The notes under the pieces are model-generated. The model was not told where the DNA came from. It made no database searches and saw only the letters and a program-made list of their open reading frames with translations. A program made the translations under genes and the position numbers. From positions 62,001-126,000 of the forward strand of contig NZ_JAUSUI010000002.1 in NCBI RefSeq assembly GCF_030813495.1: a DNA stretch of 64,000 nucleotides. Direction: 5' to 3'. Source of the DNA: Ancylobacter polymorphus (lineage in GTDB: Bacteria > Pseudomonadota > Alphaproteobacteria > Rhizobiales > Xanthobacteraceae). Within the stretch, counting starts at the first letter, position 1. The number at the start of each line of letters is the position of its first letter. Of this stretch, positions 53,518 to 62,532 are shown in pieces.

Positions 53518-54612
53518 TCAGGTGACGGTGAACTGCACCCGCACCGCCGTGCCGCGGCTGGGTTCCACCCGGCTGGCGAGTTCCACCTTGCCGCCGAGCT
53601 GCGAGGCCAGGCTCTGGATGATGCGCCAGCCGAGCCCGTCGCTGCGCGACAGGTCGGCACCGGGCGGCAGGCCGCGCCCGTTATCGGCGATGGTCATCTC
53701 ATAGTCTTTGCCGCCGCTCGCCAGCAGCTTGATGCTGATCGTGCCGGATTCGGCCCCGACAAAGGCGTGCTTGAGCGAATTGGTGACGATCTCGGCCACC
53801 AGCATGGAGAGCGTGGTGAGCTGGGCCACGTTGAGCGGCAGATTCGGCGCGTCCACCGTGCAGCCGATGCCGGGCGTGCCGGAGGCGGTGACGAGATCGC
53901 AGCAGAGCTGGCTCAGATACTGGTCGGTGGGCAGGTCCAGCCGCTCCGGCGCGTAGAGCTGGCGGTGGATGCGGGCGATGGTGTCGAGCCGCGAGCGCGC
54001 CTCGTCCAGCGCGGTGATCGCCTGGCGCGCATCCTGCCCCACCTTGCGCTTCTGCAGCGACAGCAGCGCGGCGACGAACTGCATATTGTTGGCGACCCGG
54101 TGCTGCAGCTCCTGAAACATGGTGCGCTGCGTCTCATAGAGCCGGGCGGTGGTTTCCTTCTCGCGCCGCAGCCGGTCGGCGGCGCTGAAGGTGAAGTGAA
54201 TCAGCGCGATGTCGATGGCGGCGATGACGACGAAGAAGCCGAGCGCCAGCAGGCTCTGGCCGTCGATCCGCATGCCGTTGGCCGGGCCGATGAAGAACAG
54301 CCAGGCGGCGAAGGTGGACAGCACCGCGCAGGTGATGCCCGGCCGCAGCCCGCAGAAGAAGGTGGTGAGAATCACCGCCGGGAAGAAGGTGAGGAAGGGA
54401 AAGCCCGGCGGCAGCACGCTGTCCACCGCGAAGCGCAGCGCCAAAGCGAGGCCGAACATCGCCACCCCCACCGCATCCGCCAGCCAGGGGTGGCGGCGCA
54501 GGGGCTGGGCGGTGCGCACCAGTGACCAGAAGAACGAACGGTCCACGCCCTCGGGCGCGACCGGGTCGCCCGGGGTCTCGGACACCCGCTGACGGGCCGT
54601 GCCGTCGCTCAT
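53518..54612 (-). CDS. membrane-bound sensor histidine kinase (HisKA_2/HWE type)
   Basis: This 364-residue kinase has a DUF4118-like membrane domain of several hydrophobic segments (about 45-150), a coiled linker, the phospho-acceptor region FQELQHRVANNMQFVAALLSLQ in part (His of HRVANN) and an ATPase domain with SLKHAF (N-box type) and DNGRGLP. HRxxNN kinases work with single-domain regulators, and none is visible here. It is divergent from a Crp/Fnr gene, with about 200 bases between starts. The ATG at 54612 is the best start, though without a clear ribosome-binding site. Confidence 0.88.
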   Translation of the reverse strand: MSDGTARQRVSETPGDPVAPEGVDRSFFWSLVRTAQPLRRHPWLADAVGVAMFGLALALRFAVDSVLPPGFPFLTFFPAVILTTFFCGLRPGITCAVLSTFAAWLFFIGPANGMRIDGQSLLALGFFVVIAAIDIALIHFTFSAADRLRREKETTARLYETQRTMFQELQHRVANNMQFVAALLSLQKRKVGQDARQAITALDEARSRLDTIARIHRQLYAPERLDLPTDQYLSQLCCDLVTASGTPGIGCTVDAPNLPLNVAQLTTLSMLVAEIVTNSLKHAFVGAESGTISIKLLASGGKDYEMTIADNGRGLPPGADLSRSDGLGWRIIQSLASQLGGKVELASRVEPSRGTAVRVQFTVT

Positions 54613-54814
54613 GGGCGGGAAGTCGCCGGCAATGCGGGAAAGGCCGCGCGCCGTGGCGCCTTGGAAGTCGCATGCATTGAAAAGGAGCCCCTGGTGCGCC
54701 GCCACCCACTGGTGCGCGAGTGTGCCTGTTTGTACCCAACTCGTCACCTCGGTTCTGTCCGTTTGTGAACATTTTCGCCTGTGGTGCGTTGATAGGGAAA
54801 CGAGGGTCGGAACC

Positions 54815-55633
54815 ATGCGCCTCAACGATGGCGAGGAAAGCGGCGGCAATGGCAGCGGGGCGGTGGCCTCGTCTGGCGGCAACAACCTTCTGGGCGCGCT
54901 GCGGCCGGCTGATTTCGGCCTGCTGCGGGCCCATCTCAAGCGGATCGACCGGCCGGCCGGCGGTGTGCTCTACGAGCCTGGCGACGATGTGCGCCATGTC
55001 TATTTTCCCTGCGGGCAGGCGCTCGTCTCCTTCATGGTGCTTTTGGAGGACGGCAGGCAGGTGGAAATCACCAGCATCGGCCGCGAGGGCGCGGTGGGCG
55101 GCATTGTCAGCCAGGGAAGGCTGCCGGCCTTCGCCCGCGCGGTGGTGCAGATGGAGGGGCCGCTGCTGCGGCTCGACGGTGCCGAGCTGGAGCGGGCCAA
55201 GGAGATTTCCCCGCCGCTGCGCAACCTGTTCGCCCGCTATGCCGACTGCCTGCTGGCGCAGGTTTTTCAGTCGGTCGCCTGCAACGCCACCCATTCCATC
55301 GACCAGCGCACGGCGAAATGGCTGCTCGCCGCCCATGACCGCACCGGCGACGACACGCTGCGCCTCACCCAGGAACAGCTCGCCGCCATGCTGGCGGTGG
55401 GGCGGCCCTATATCAGCCGGGTGCTGGGGGAGATGAAGGCGGCCGGCGCCGTCGAGCCGCGCCGCGGGCGCATCCGCATCACCGATGCGGAGCGGCTGCG
55501 CAGCCTGGGCTGCGGCTGCCACGCGGCGGTGAAGCGGCATTTCGACGAGGTGCTGAGCGGCGTCTATCCCCGCGCCAATGAGGTGGCGGGCCACGGCATG
55601 GTCATCACCAACGGACCCTCCTTCCGCCCGTGA
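54815..55633 (+). CDS. Crp/Fnr family transcriptional regulator
   Basis: This 272-residue regulator has an N-terminal cyclic-nucleotide-binding-type barrel (about 20-150: VLYEPGDDVRHVYFPCGQ) and a C-terminal winged helix (LRLTQEQLAAMLAVGRPYISRVLGEM, about 190-240). It lacks the N-terminal Cys cluster of oxygen-sensing Fnr and belongs to the rhizobial regulators with a Cys pair (LGCGCH) after the helix-turn-helix. A symmetric Crp-type operator occurs in the window upstream of olsB, but a link is unproven. GAGGG lies 9 bases before the ATG. Confidence 0.88.
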   Translation: MRLNDGEESGGNGSGAVASSGGNNLLGALRPADFGLLRAHLKRIDRPAGGVLYEPGDDVRHVYFPCGQALVSFMVLLEDGRQVEITSIGREGAVGGIVSQGRLPAFARAVVQMEGPLLRLDGAELERAKEISPPLRNLFARYADCLLAQVFQSVACNATHSIDQRTAKWLLAAHDRTGDDTLRLTQEQLAAMLAVGRPYISRVLGEMKAAGAVEPRRGRIRITDAERLRSLGCGCHAAVKRHFDEVLSGVYPRANEVAGHGMVITNGPSFRP

Positions 55634-55704
55634 GCGGGAAGCGGGATGGTTCCCGCAGCCCTGCCCTGCCGGCGCGGGCCTTGTGCGCGGCGCGCGGAAA
55701 TGGC

Positions 55705-56595
55705 ATGCGCCCCGCCATGGAACACGATAACTCCCCGCCCCTCGTCCCCTCCTTCGCCACGCTGGCGCCCCGCTACGATCTCGTCCTGTGCGACGTGTGG
55801 GGCGTGCTGCACAATGGCGTCGCCGGTTCCCCGGCGGCGGCGGATGCGCTGCGGCGGGCGCGGGCGGGCGGAACGACGGTGATCCTCGTCTCCAACGCCC
55901 CGCGCGAGCCGGAGGGCGTCGCCCGCATTCTCGACGGCTTCGGCATTCCGCGCGACGCCTATGACGCCATCGTCACCTCAGGGATGGTCACCAGCGCCCT
56001 GCTGGCCGGACGGCCGGGAGTGAAGATGTGGCATCTCGGGCCGGAGCGCGATCTCGGCATCTATAAGGGGCTCGACCTCACCCTCGCCTCCTTCGACGAG
56101 GCGGAGCTGATCGTCTGCACCGGCCTGTTCGACGACACGGTGGAGACGCCGGACGATTATGCCGACACGCTGGCGGCGGCGAAGGCGCGGGGCCTGCCCT
56201 TCATCTGCGCCAATCCCGATATCGTGGTCGAGCGCGGCGGCGACCTGATCTGGTGCGCCGGTGCCATCGCCGAGGCCTATGCGGAACTCGGCGGCGAGGT
56301 GGTGTTCTGCGGCAAGCCGCACCGCCCGATTTACGAGACCGCTTTCGCCACGGCGGCGAGGCTGCGCGGCACGCCGGTGGAGAAGGCGCGCGCCATCGCC
56401 ATTGGCGACGCGCTGCGCACGGATCTCGCCGGGGCGCTGGGCCATGGCATTGACTGCCTGTTCGTGGCGGCCGGCATCCATGCCGGCGAACTCGGCCTCG
56501 AACAGGGCGCCGAGGTGGATGAGCGGGCGCTGGCCCGCCTGCTCGCCGACGGGCCGGGCCGCCCGGCGGCGGTCACCACGCGGCTGGCCTGGTAG
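55705..56595 (+). CDS. TIGR01459 family HAD-type hydrolase
   Basis: This protein of about 296 residues is a HAD-IIA-like phosphatase: motif I VLCDVWGVLHNG, SNAPREPEGV (motif II), and the Asp pair in IAIGDALRTDLAGA. Cap and core layout resembles NagD-type enzymes. Alphaproteobacterial TIGR01459 genes commonly precede ribF, as here, 94 bases away, so a role in flavin phosphate metabolism is plausible but unproven. Start ATG 55705; 55717 is an alternative. Confidence 0.85.
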   Translation: MRPAMEHDNSPPLVPSFATLAPRYDLVLCDVWGVLHNGVAGSPAAADALRRARAGGTTVILVSNAPREPEGVARILDGFGIPRDAYDAIVTSGMVTSALLAGRPGVKMWHLGPERDLGIYKGLDLTLASFDEAELIVCTGLFDDTVETPDDYADTLAAAKARGLPFICANPDIVVERGGDLIWCAGAIAEAYAELGGEVVFCGKPHRPIYETAFATAARLRGTPVEKARAIAIGDALRTDLAGALGHGIDCLFVAAGIHAGELGLEQGAEVDERALARLLADGPGRPAAVTTRLAW

Positions 56596-56689
56596 GCGCC
56601 CGGATTGACGGCGGCGCGGGACGGGGCCACTTAAGCAGCCGCTCTCCCGACGCCTTCCATGGGCGCCCCTCCCGTTGCGTTGCGCTGAC

Positions 56690-57640
56690 ATGACCCACGC
56701 CGCCGCTTCCCCGCACCCTTTCCTCGTGCTGCGCGAGGGTGACGCGCTGCCCCCCGCCCTCGCCCGGCCGGTGGTCGCCATCGGCAATTTCGACGGCGTG
56801 CATCGCGGTCACCGGGCGGTGATCGGCACCGCCATCGATCAGGCGCGCTCGCTCGGGCGGCCGGCGCTGGCGCTGACCTTCGAGCCGCATCCGCGCGCCT
56901 ATTTCCGCCCGGCCGAGCCGATCTTCCGGCTGACGCCGGAGCCGATGAAGCTCAAGCGCCTGAGCGAGACCGGGCTCGACGGCGCGGTCGTGCTCGCCTT
57001 CGACGCCGCCATGGCCGGGCGCGACGCCGAGGATTTCGTCGCCGCCATTCTCGTCGGCCGGCTCGGCGTCGCCATGGTGGTGGCGGGCTATGATTTCCAT
57101 TTCGGCAAGGGCCGGGGCGGCTCGCCGCTGTTCCTGCGCGAGGCCGGCAAGCGCCACGGCTTCGGGGTGGAGATCGTGCCGCCGCTGCTCGATGAGGGCG
57201 CGCAGATTTCCTCCAGCGTCATCCGCGCCGCGCTGGCGCAGGGCCGCGTCGAACAGGCCGCCCATATGCTGGGCGCGCCCTTCGCGGTGGAGGCGGAGGT
57301 GGTGCATGGCGACAAACGCGGGCGCGAACTCGGCTACCCCACCGCCAATATGCGGCTCGACCCGGCGGTGACGCTGGCGCACGGCATCTACGCGGTGACG
57401 GTGGAGATCGACGGGGCGCGGCACAAGGGCGTGGCGAGCTTCGGCCGCCGCCCGACCTTCGACGATGGCGCGCCGCGGCTGGAGACCTTCATCTTCGACT
57501 TCGCCGGCGACCTCTATGGCCGCGTGCTCACCGTCGCCTTCCACGCCTGGCTGCGGCCGGAGCTGAAATTCGACGGCATCGACGCGCTGATCGCGCAGAT
57601 GGACATCGACAGCGCGCGGGCGCGGGCGGCGCTCGACTGA
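56690..57640 (+). CDS. ribF: bifunctional riboflavin kinase/FAD synthetase
   Basis: RibF (316 residues) phosphorylates riboflavin to FMN and adenylylates it to FAD. The N-domain shows VVAIGNFDGVHRGHRAVIG (nucleotidyl transferase) and the loop VVAGYDFHFGKGRGG; the C-domain the kinase motif RGRELGYPTANM and FDFAGDLYGR. Start ATG 56690, six codons into the open frame. The ribF-ileS-lspA order is conserved in many proteobacteria. Confidence 0.95.
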   Translation: MTHAAASPHPFLVLREGDALPPALARPVVAIGNFDGVHRGHRAVIGTAIDQARSLGRPALALTFEPHPRAYFRPAEPIFRLTPEPMKLKRLSETGLDGAVVLAFDAAMAGRDAEDFVAAILVGRLGVAMVVAGYDFHFGKGRGGSPLFLREAGKRHGFGVEIVPPLLDEGAQISSSVIRAALAQGRVEQAAHMLGAPFAVEAEVVHGDKRGRELGYPTANMRLDPAVTLAHGIYAVTVEIDGARHKGVASFGRRPTFDDGAPRLETFIFDFAGDLYGRVLTVAFHAWLRPELKFDGIDALIAQMDIDSARARAALD

Positions 57641-57649
57641 GCCTCTTTG

Positions 57650-57750
57650 CCGTCATCCCGGCCGAGGCGAAGCGCAGAGCCGGGATCGTCGTCCCCTTAT
57701 CCGTCGGCGAGCGATCCCGGATCGGTCCTGCGGACCGTCCGGGATGACGG
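57650..57750. repeat. double-hairpin intergenic repeat, family A copy 3
   Basis: The same two-hairpin plan as at 27886 and 51946 lies between ribF and ileS, starting 10 bases after the ribF stop. Outer ends read GTCATCCCGG and CCGGGATGAC. Confidence 0.85.
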
Positions 57751-57818
57751 TGTGGCCTCCCTCCCTTGCACGCGCCTGCCGCTGCGCTTAAACCGGGCGC
57801 GAAGGCAAGGAGCGCGTC

Positions 57819-60800
57819 ATGACGAGCCGCAACAGCGATGGTCGCAACGGGAACGAAGCGTCGGTTGAGCCGGAAGGCGAGGGCACGGCGCACGACTATT
57901 CCGCGACCCTGTTCCTGCCGCAGACCGATTTTCCCATGCGCGCCGGCCTGCCGCAGCGCGAGCCGGAACTGCTGGCGCGCTGGGAGCGGATCGACCTCTA
58001 TGGCCAGCAGCGCAAGGCCGGCGAAGGCCGCCCGCGCTTCGTGCTGCATGACGGCCCGCCCTATGCCAATGGCAACATCCATATCGGCCACGCGCTCAAC
58101 AAGATCCTGAAGGACGTGGTGGTGCGCTCTCAGGGCGCGCTCGGCCATGATTCCAACTATGTGCCGGGCTGGGACTGCCACGGCCTGCCGATCGAATGGA
58201 AGATCGAGGAACAGTACCGCGCCAAGGGCAAGAATAAGGACGAGGTGCCGGTCGTCGAGTTCCGCCAGGAATGCCGCGCCTTCGCCGAGGGCTGGATCGA
58301 CGTGCAGCGCGCCGAGTTCAAGCGGCTCGGCGTCGAGGGCGACTGGTCGCACCCCTATGTGACAATGAGCTATGACGCGGAAGCGCAGATCGCCCGCGAG
58401 ATCATGAAGTTCGCCGGCAACGGGCTGCTCTATCGCGGCTCCAAGCCGGTCATGTGGTCGGTGGTGGAGCGCACCGCGCTGGCTGAGGCCGAGGTCGAGT
58501 ATCACGACCACCAGTCCACCACGATCTTCGTCAAGTTCCCCGTCACCGGCTATCGCAAGAGCGCCGCCACCGCCGGCGGCCTGCCCAAGGGGCTGGAGCC
58601 GCCGGAGGATGCCGCCGACATCCACCTGTTTCCCTCCTATGAGGGCGCCAGCGTGGTGATCTGGACCACCACGCCCTGGACCATTCCCGGCAACCGCGCC
58701 ATCGCCTTCTCGCCGAACGTGACCTATGCCGTCTATGAGGTGACCGAGGCGCCGCACGACAACTGGGCCAAGGTGGGCGAGCACTTCATCCTCGCCGACA
58801 AGCTGGCGGAAGAGGTGTTCAAGGCCGCCCGCGTCACGGCTTACGAACGCCATAAAGAGGTGGACCCGACCCATCTCGTCTGCGCCCACCCTCTGAACGG
58901 CGTCGAGGGCGCGCAGGGCTATTTCGATTTCCGCGTGCCCGTGGTGCCCGGCGATTTCGTCACGGATGAGGCCGGCACCGGCTTCGTCCACATCGCCCCC
59001 GGCCACGGCGCCGACGACTTCAACCTGTTCATGTCCGCGCATCTGGGCGAGGTGCCGCACACGGTCGGCCCGGACGGGCGCTATTATGACCATGTGCCGC
59101 TGTTCGCCGGCGCCCGCGTCATGGACGACAAGGGCAAGGACGGCGACGCCAATGATGCGGTGATCAAGGCGCTGATGGGCGCCGAAAAGCTGCTGGCGCG
59201 CGGGCGGCTGAAGCACCAGTACCCGCATAGCTGGCGCTCCAAGGCGCCGATCATCTTCCGCAACACGCCGCAATGGTTCATCGCGATGGACAAGGACATC
59301 GCGGCGGCGGACGGCTCCAGCGCCAGTGGCGACACGCTGCGCGCCCGCGCGCTCGGTGGCATTCAGCAGGTGCAATGGGTGCCGGCCTCCGGCCAGAACC
59401 GCATCACCGGCATGATCGAGAACCGGCCGGACTGGGTGGTCTCGCGCCAGCGCGCCTGGGGCGTGCCGATCGCTGTCTTCGTCAAGGACAGGGGCGACGG
59501 CACGGTCGAGATCCTGCGCGACGAGAAGGTGAACGCCCGCATTGCCGAGGCCTTCGCCACGGAGGGGGCGGACGCCTGGTACAAGGAAGGCGCCGCCCAG
59601 CGCTTCCTCGGCACCGATTACAGTTCCAATGAATGGACCAAGGTCGACGACATTCTCGACGTGTGGTTCGATTCAGGCTCCACCCACGCCTTCACGCTGG
59701 AAGTGCGCCCCGACCTGAAGGCGAACCGCGCCTTCAATGGCGGGCCGGACCGGGTGATGTATCTCGAAGGCTCGGACCAGCACCGCGGCTGGTTCCATTC
59801 CTCGCTGCTGGAGAGCTGCGGCACGCGCGGGCGCCCGCCTTATGACGTGGTGCTGACCCATGGCTTCGTGCTCGACGAGCAGGGCCGCAAAATGTCGAAA
59901 TCGGTCGGCAATGTCGTCGCCCCGCAGGAAGTGATCAAGAACTCCGGCGCCGACATTCTGCGCCTGTGGGTGTGCGCCTCCGACTATTCCGACGATCTGC
60001 GCATCGGGCCGGAAATCCTGAAGACCACGGTCGAGACCTATCGCAAGCTGCGCAACACGCTGCGCTGGCTGCTCGGCTCGCTGCATCACTACCGCGAGGC
60101 CGAGCGCGTCGCCTTCGCCGACATGCCGGCGCTGGAAAAGATGGTGCTGCACCGCCTCGCCGAGCTCGACGGCGTGGTGCGCGAGGCCTATGCCGGCTTC
60201 GACTTCAAGCGGGTGAACGCGGCGCTGACCGCCTTCATGACCAGCGAACTCTCGGCCTTCTATTTCGACGTGCGCAAGGACGCGCTCTATTGCGACCCGA
60301 TCTCCTCGGTGACGCGGCGGGCGTGCCTCACCGTGCTCGACGAGGTGTTCAACCGGCTCGTCGTCTGGCTGGCGCCGATCCTGCCCTTCACGGCGGAGGA
60401 GACCTGGCTGGCGCGCTTCCCTTCCGAGACCGGCTCGGTGCATCTTCAGACCTTCCCCGACACGCCGGCCAAATGGCGCGACCCGGTGCTGGCCGATGAG
60501 TGGCGCAAGATCCGCCTGGTGCGGCGCGTCGTGCTCGGCGCGCTGGAAGTGGAGCGCGCGGCCAAGCGCATCGGCTCCTCGCTGGAAGCGGCGCCGGTGG
60601 TGCATGTGAGCGACCCCGCTTTGTTCGCGGCGGTGAGCGCGGTCGATCTCGCGGAAGTGTGCATCACCTCCGACGCGCATCTGATGCCGGACGAAGGCCC
60701 GGCCGACGCGTTCCGCCTGCCCGAGGTGCCGGGCGTGGCGGTGGTGCCGAACCGGGCGGTGGGCCACAAATGCGCCCGCTCGTGGAAGATCTCGCCGCTG

Positions 60801-60890
60801 GTCGGCACGGAGGCGGACTATCCCGACGTGACCCCGCGCGACGCGCAGGCGCTGCGCGAACTGGCCCATGCCCGCCGGGCGGCGGAGTGA
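57819..60890 (+). CDS. ileS: isoleucyl-tRNA synthetase
   Basis: IleS (1023 residues) charges tRNA-Ile. The class I signatures are HIGH within [12 protein letters not shown] and KMSKS within [10 protein letters not shown]; the editing domain includes [16 protein letters not shown]. The C-terminal zinc-binding Cys pairs of the E. coli type are not seen, which fits the alphaproteobacterial branch. AAGGAG lies 7 bases before the ATG. It is followed by a repeat and lspA. Confidence 0.97.
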   Translation: MTSRNSDGRNGNEASVEPEGEGTAHDYSATLFLPQTDFPMRAGLPQREPELLARWERIDLYGQQRKAGEGRPRFVLHDGPPYANGNIHIGHALNKILKDVVVRSQGALGHDSNYVPGWDCHGLPIEWKIEEQYRAKGKNKDEVPVVEFRQECRAFAEGWIDVQRAEFKRLGVEGDWSHPYVTMSYDAEAQIAREIMKFAGNGLLYRGSKPVMWSVVERTALAEAEVEYHDHQSTTIFVKFPVTGYRKSAATAGGLPKGLEPPEDAADIHLFPSYEGASVVIWTTTPWTIPGNRAIAFSPNVTYAVYEVTEAPHDNWAKVGEHFILADKLAEEVFKAARVTAYERHKEVDPTHLVCAHPLNGVEGAQGYFDFRVPVVPGDFVTDEAGTGFVHIAPGHGADDFNLFMSAHLGEVPHTVGPDGRYYDHVPLFAGARVMDDKGKDGDANDAVIKALMGAEKLLARGRLKHQYPHSWRSKAPIIFRNTPQWFIAMDKDIAAADGSSASGDTLRARALGGIQQVQWVPASGQNRITGMIENRPDWVVSRQRAWGVPIAVFVKDRGDGTVEILRDEKVNARIAEAFATEGADAWYKEGAAQRFLGTDYSSNEWTKVDDILDVWFDSGSTHAFTLEVRPDLKANRAFNGGPDRVMYLEGSDQHRGWFHSSLLESCGTRGRPPYDVVLTHGFVLDEQGRKMSKSVGNVVAPQEVIKNSGADILRLWVCASDYSDDLRIGPEILKTTVETYRKLRNTLRWLLGSLHHYREAERVAFADMPALEKMVLHRLAELDGVVREAYAGFDFKRVNAALTAFMTSELSAFYFDVRKDALYCDPISSVTRRACLTVLDEVFNRLVVWLAPILPFTAEETWLARFPSETGSVHLQTFPDTPAKWRDPVLADEWRKIRLVRRVVLGALEVERAAKRIGSSLEAAPVVHVSDPALFAAVSAVDLAEVCITSDAHLMPDEGPADAFRLPEVPGVAVVPNRAVGHKCARSWKISPLVGTEADYPDVTPRDAQALRELAHARRAAE

Positions 60891-60903
60891 GCGAGACGAT
60901 TCT

Positions 60904-61015
60904 GCGTCATCCCGGAACGGCCGCGAGGCCGTATCCGGGATCGCGTGACGGCGGTGGTCACCCTTTCCAACTCAAGGCGATCCCGGCGCGCGCGTGCCGC
61001 GCGTCCGGGATGACG
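60904..61015. repeat. double-hairpin intergenic repeat, family A copy 4
   Basis: Fourth copy of the two-hairpin element with outer ends GTCATCCCGG and CCGGGATGAC, between ileS and lspA. It is longer than the others because of a 40-base central spacer, and it ends 17 bases before the lspA ATG. Confidence 0.85.
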
Positions 61016-61032
61016 GCTCGGGCAGAATTCTC

Positions 61033-61530
61033 ATGACGCTTCGCCTCGCCGGCCCCCACACGCTGACCGGCGCGCTGTTCGCGCTCGCCGCGCTGGCGAT
61101 CGACCAGGGCTCCAAGCTCGCCGTGCTGCACGGGGTGGATTTCGGCCCGGACGGCATCGTGAAGGTGGCGCCCTTCCTCGATATCGTCTGGGCGTGGAAC
61201 ACCGGCATCAGCTACGGGCTGTTCTCGCTGGGCGCCGAGGGCTGGTGGGTGCTCGGCGGGGTGAAGCTGGCGGCGGCGGTGCTGTTCTGGTTCTGGCTGG
61301 CGCGCACCGACAACCGGCTGGAGGCGGCCGCGCTGGGGCTGCTGATCGGCGGCGCGCTCGGCAACGCCATCGACCGCGCCGCCTATGGCGCCGTGTTCGA
61401 CTTCGTCTCGCTGCACGCTTTCGGCTTCTACTGGTATGTGTTCAACCTCTCCGACGTGGCCATTGTTGCCGGGGTCGGGTTGCTTTTGTATGCTTCCTTT
61501 TTCGGGAGCGCCGCAAAATCGCCGCCCTGA
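61033..61530 (+). CDS. lspA: lipoprotein signal peptidase (signal peptidase II)
   Basis: LspA (165 residues) cleaves prolipoprotein signal peptides in the inner membrane. Four membrane segments are visible, with the catalytic Asp pair in GGALGNAIDRAAYG and FNLSDVAIVAG, and the WNTGISYGLF segment. The ATG at 61033 is not preceded by a strong ribosome-binding site, only by a family A repeat, so it may depend on readthrough or coupling from ileS. Confidence 0.94.
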   Translation: MTLRLAGPHTLTGALFALAALAIDQGSKLAVLHGVDFGPDGIVKVAPFLDIVWAWNTGISYGLFSLGAEGWWVLGGVKLAAAVLFWFWLARTDNRLEAAALGLLIGGALGNAIDRAAYGAVFDFVSLHAFGFYWYVFNLSDVAIVAGVGLLLYASFFGSAAKSPP

Positions 61531-61614
61531 AGTGAGATCGGACCTTCCGCACGCTTGAGCGGTCGCGTGGGCGAGGCGTTCTCGCCCCCCCACGGACCGG
61601 CAGGAGACGACCGG

Positions 61615-62295
61615 ATGACGACACGAGTTCATGCCGCCCGCGCCGCGCTGTTCGCCGGCGTCCTGACCTGCGCCGCCGCCGGTGCTTTCGGCACCGCGCC
61701 GGCTTTCGCCGACGACGAGCCGCCGGAGATGAACTTGACCGGCCGGCTTCTCACCGGCCTCGGCCTGGTGCCGCCTCCCCCGCCCGATATCGAGTATCGC
61801 GAGCGCCCGCCGCTGGTGGTGCCGCCGACGGGCGACATTCTGCCCCCGCCGCGCGACGCCTCCGAGATTTCGCAGAATCCGGCCTGGCCGAAGGACCATG
61901 ACCAGGTTGTCCGCGAGGCGGAAGCGAAGGCGAACTGGGTGGATACGCGCGACACCTCAAGCCGCGTCGGCGAGGCGCGCTCGCTCACCCCGGCTGAACT
62001 CAACAAGGGCTATCGTCCCGGCAAGGCCACCGGCAGCGGCTTCGCCAATAATGGCCGCGCCAACCAGGACAACCGTCTCTCGGTGAACGAGATGGGCTTC
62101 CTCGGCTGGGGCAACAAGAAGGACGACACGATCCGCTTCGAGGGCGAGCCGGAGCGTGTAACGCTCACCGAGCCGCCGCCCGGCTACCAGACCCCCGCGC
62201 CCGGCGCCAAATATGGCGTCGTCGCCGACCGTCCGGAAGACAAGGCGTGGAAGATGCCGAACTGGTTCGACCGTACCCAGAAGAACGGCAACTGA
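61615..62295 (+). CDS. DUF3035/BamF-like periplasmic protein
   Basis: This 226-residue protein has a Sec signal (about residues 1-32, ending APAFA-DD) and a Pro-rich region with ERPPLVVPPTGDILPPPRDA, the pattern of DUF3035/BamF proteins that sit beside lspA in alphaproteobacteria. The rest is hydrophilic and low in predicted structure, with a C-terminal WKMPNWFDR. I see no lipobox, unlike typical BamF. AGGAG lies 8 bases before the ATG. It lies in the order lspA-bamF-M16 protease. Confidence 0.7.
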   Translation: MTTRVHAARAALFAGVLTCAAAGAFGTAPAFADDEPPEMNLTGRLLTGLGLVPPPPPDIEYRERPPLVVPPTGDILPPPRDASEISQNPAWPKDHDQVVREAEAKANWVDTRDTSSRVGEARSLTPAELNKGYRPGKATGSGFANNGRANQDNRLSVNEMGFLGWGNKKDDTIRFEGEPERVTLTEPPPGYQTPAPGAKYGVVADRPEDKAWKMPNWFDRTQKNGN

Positions 62296-62532
62296 CCGAT
62301 CACGCCCGCCTGCCGGCGTGGCGTGCCCTTCCCGCGCCTGCCGGCGCGTCCGGAGAGCGCGTTCGCGGCGTGCCGCGCGCGGACCGGTTCCTCACTTCGC
62401 GGTGAAGCCCGCCGGCGGCGCATCGCGCCGCGCCCGCTTCATCGCTACATTGCCTGCGCCTCCGCCCTGCGCCGCCCGAGAACGGGTGGCGCGCCCGTCT
62501 CCTCCGGGCGGCCCGCCGAAACGGATGAAGCT

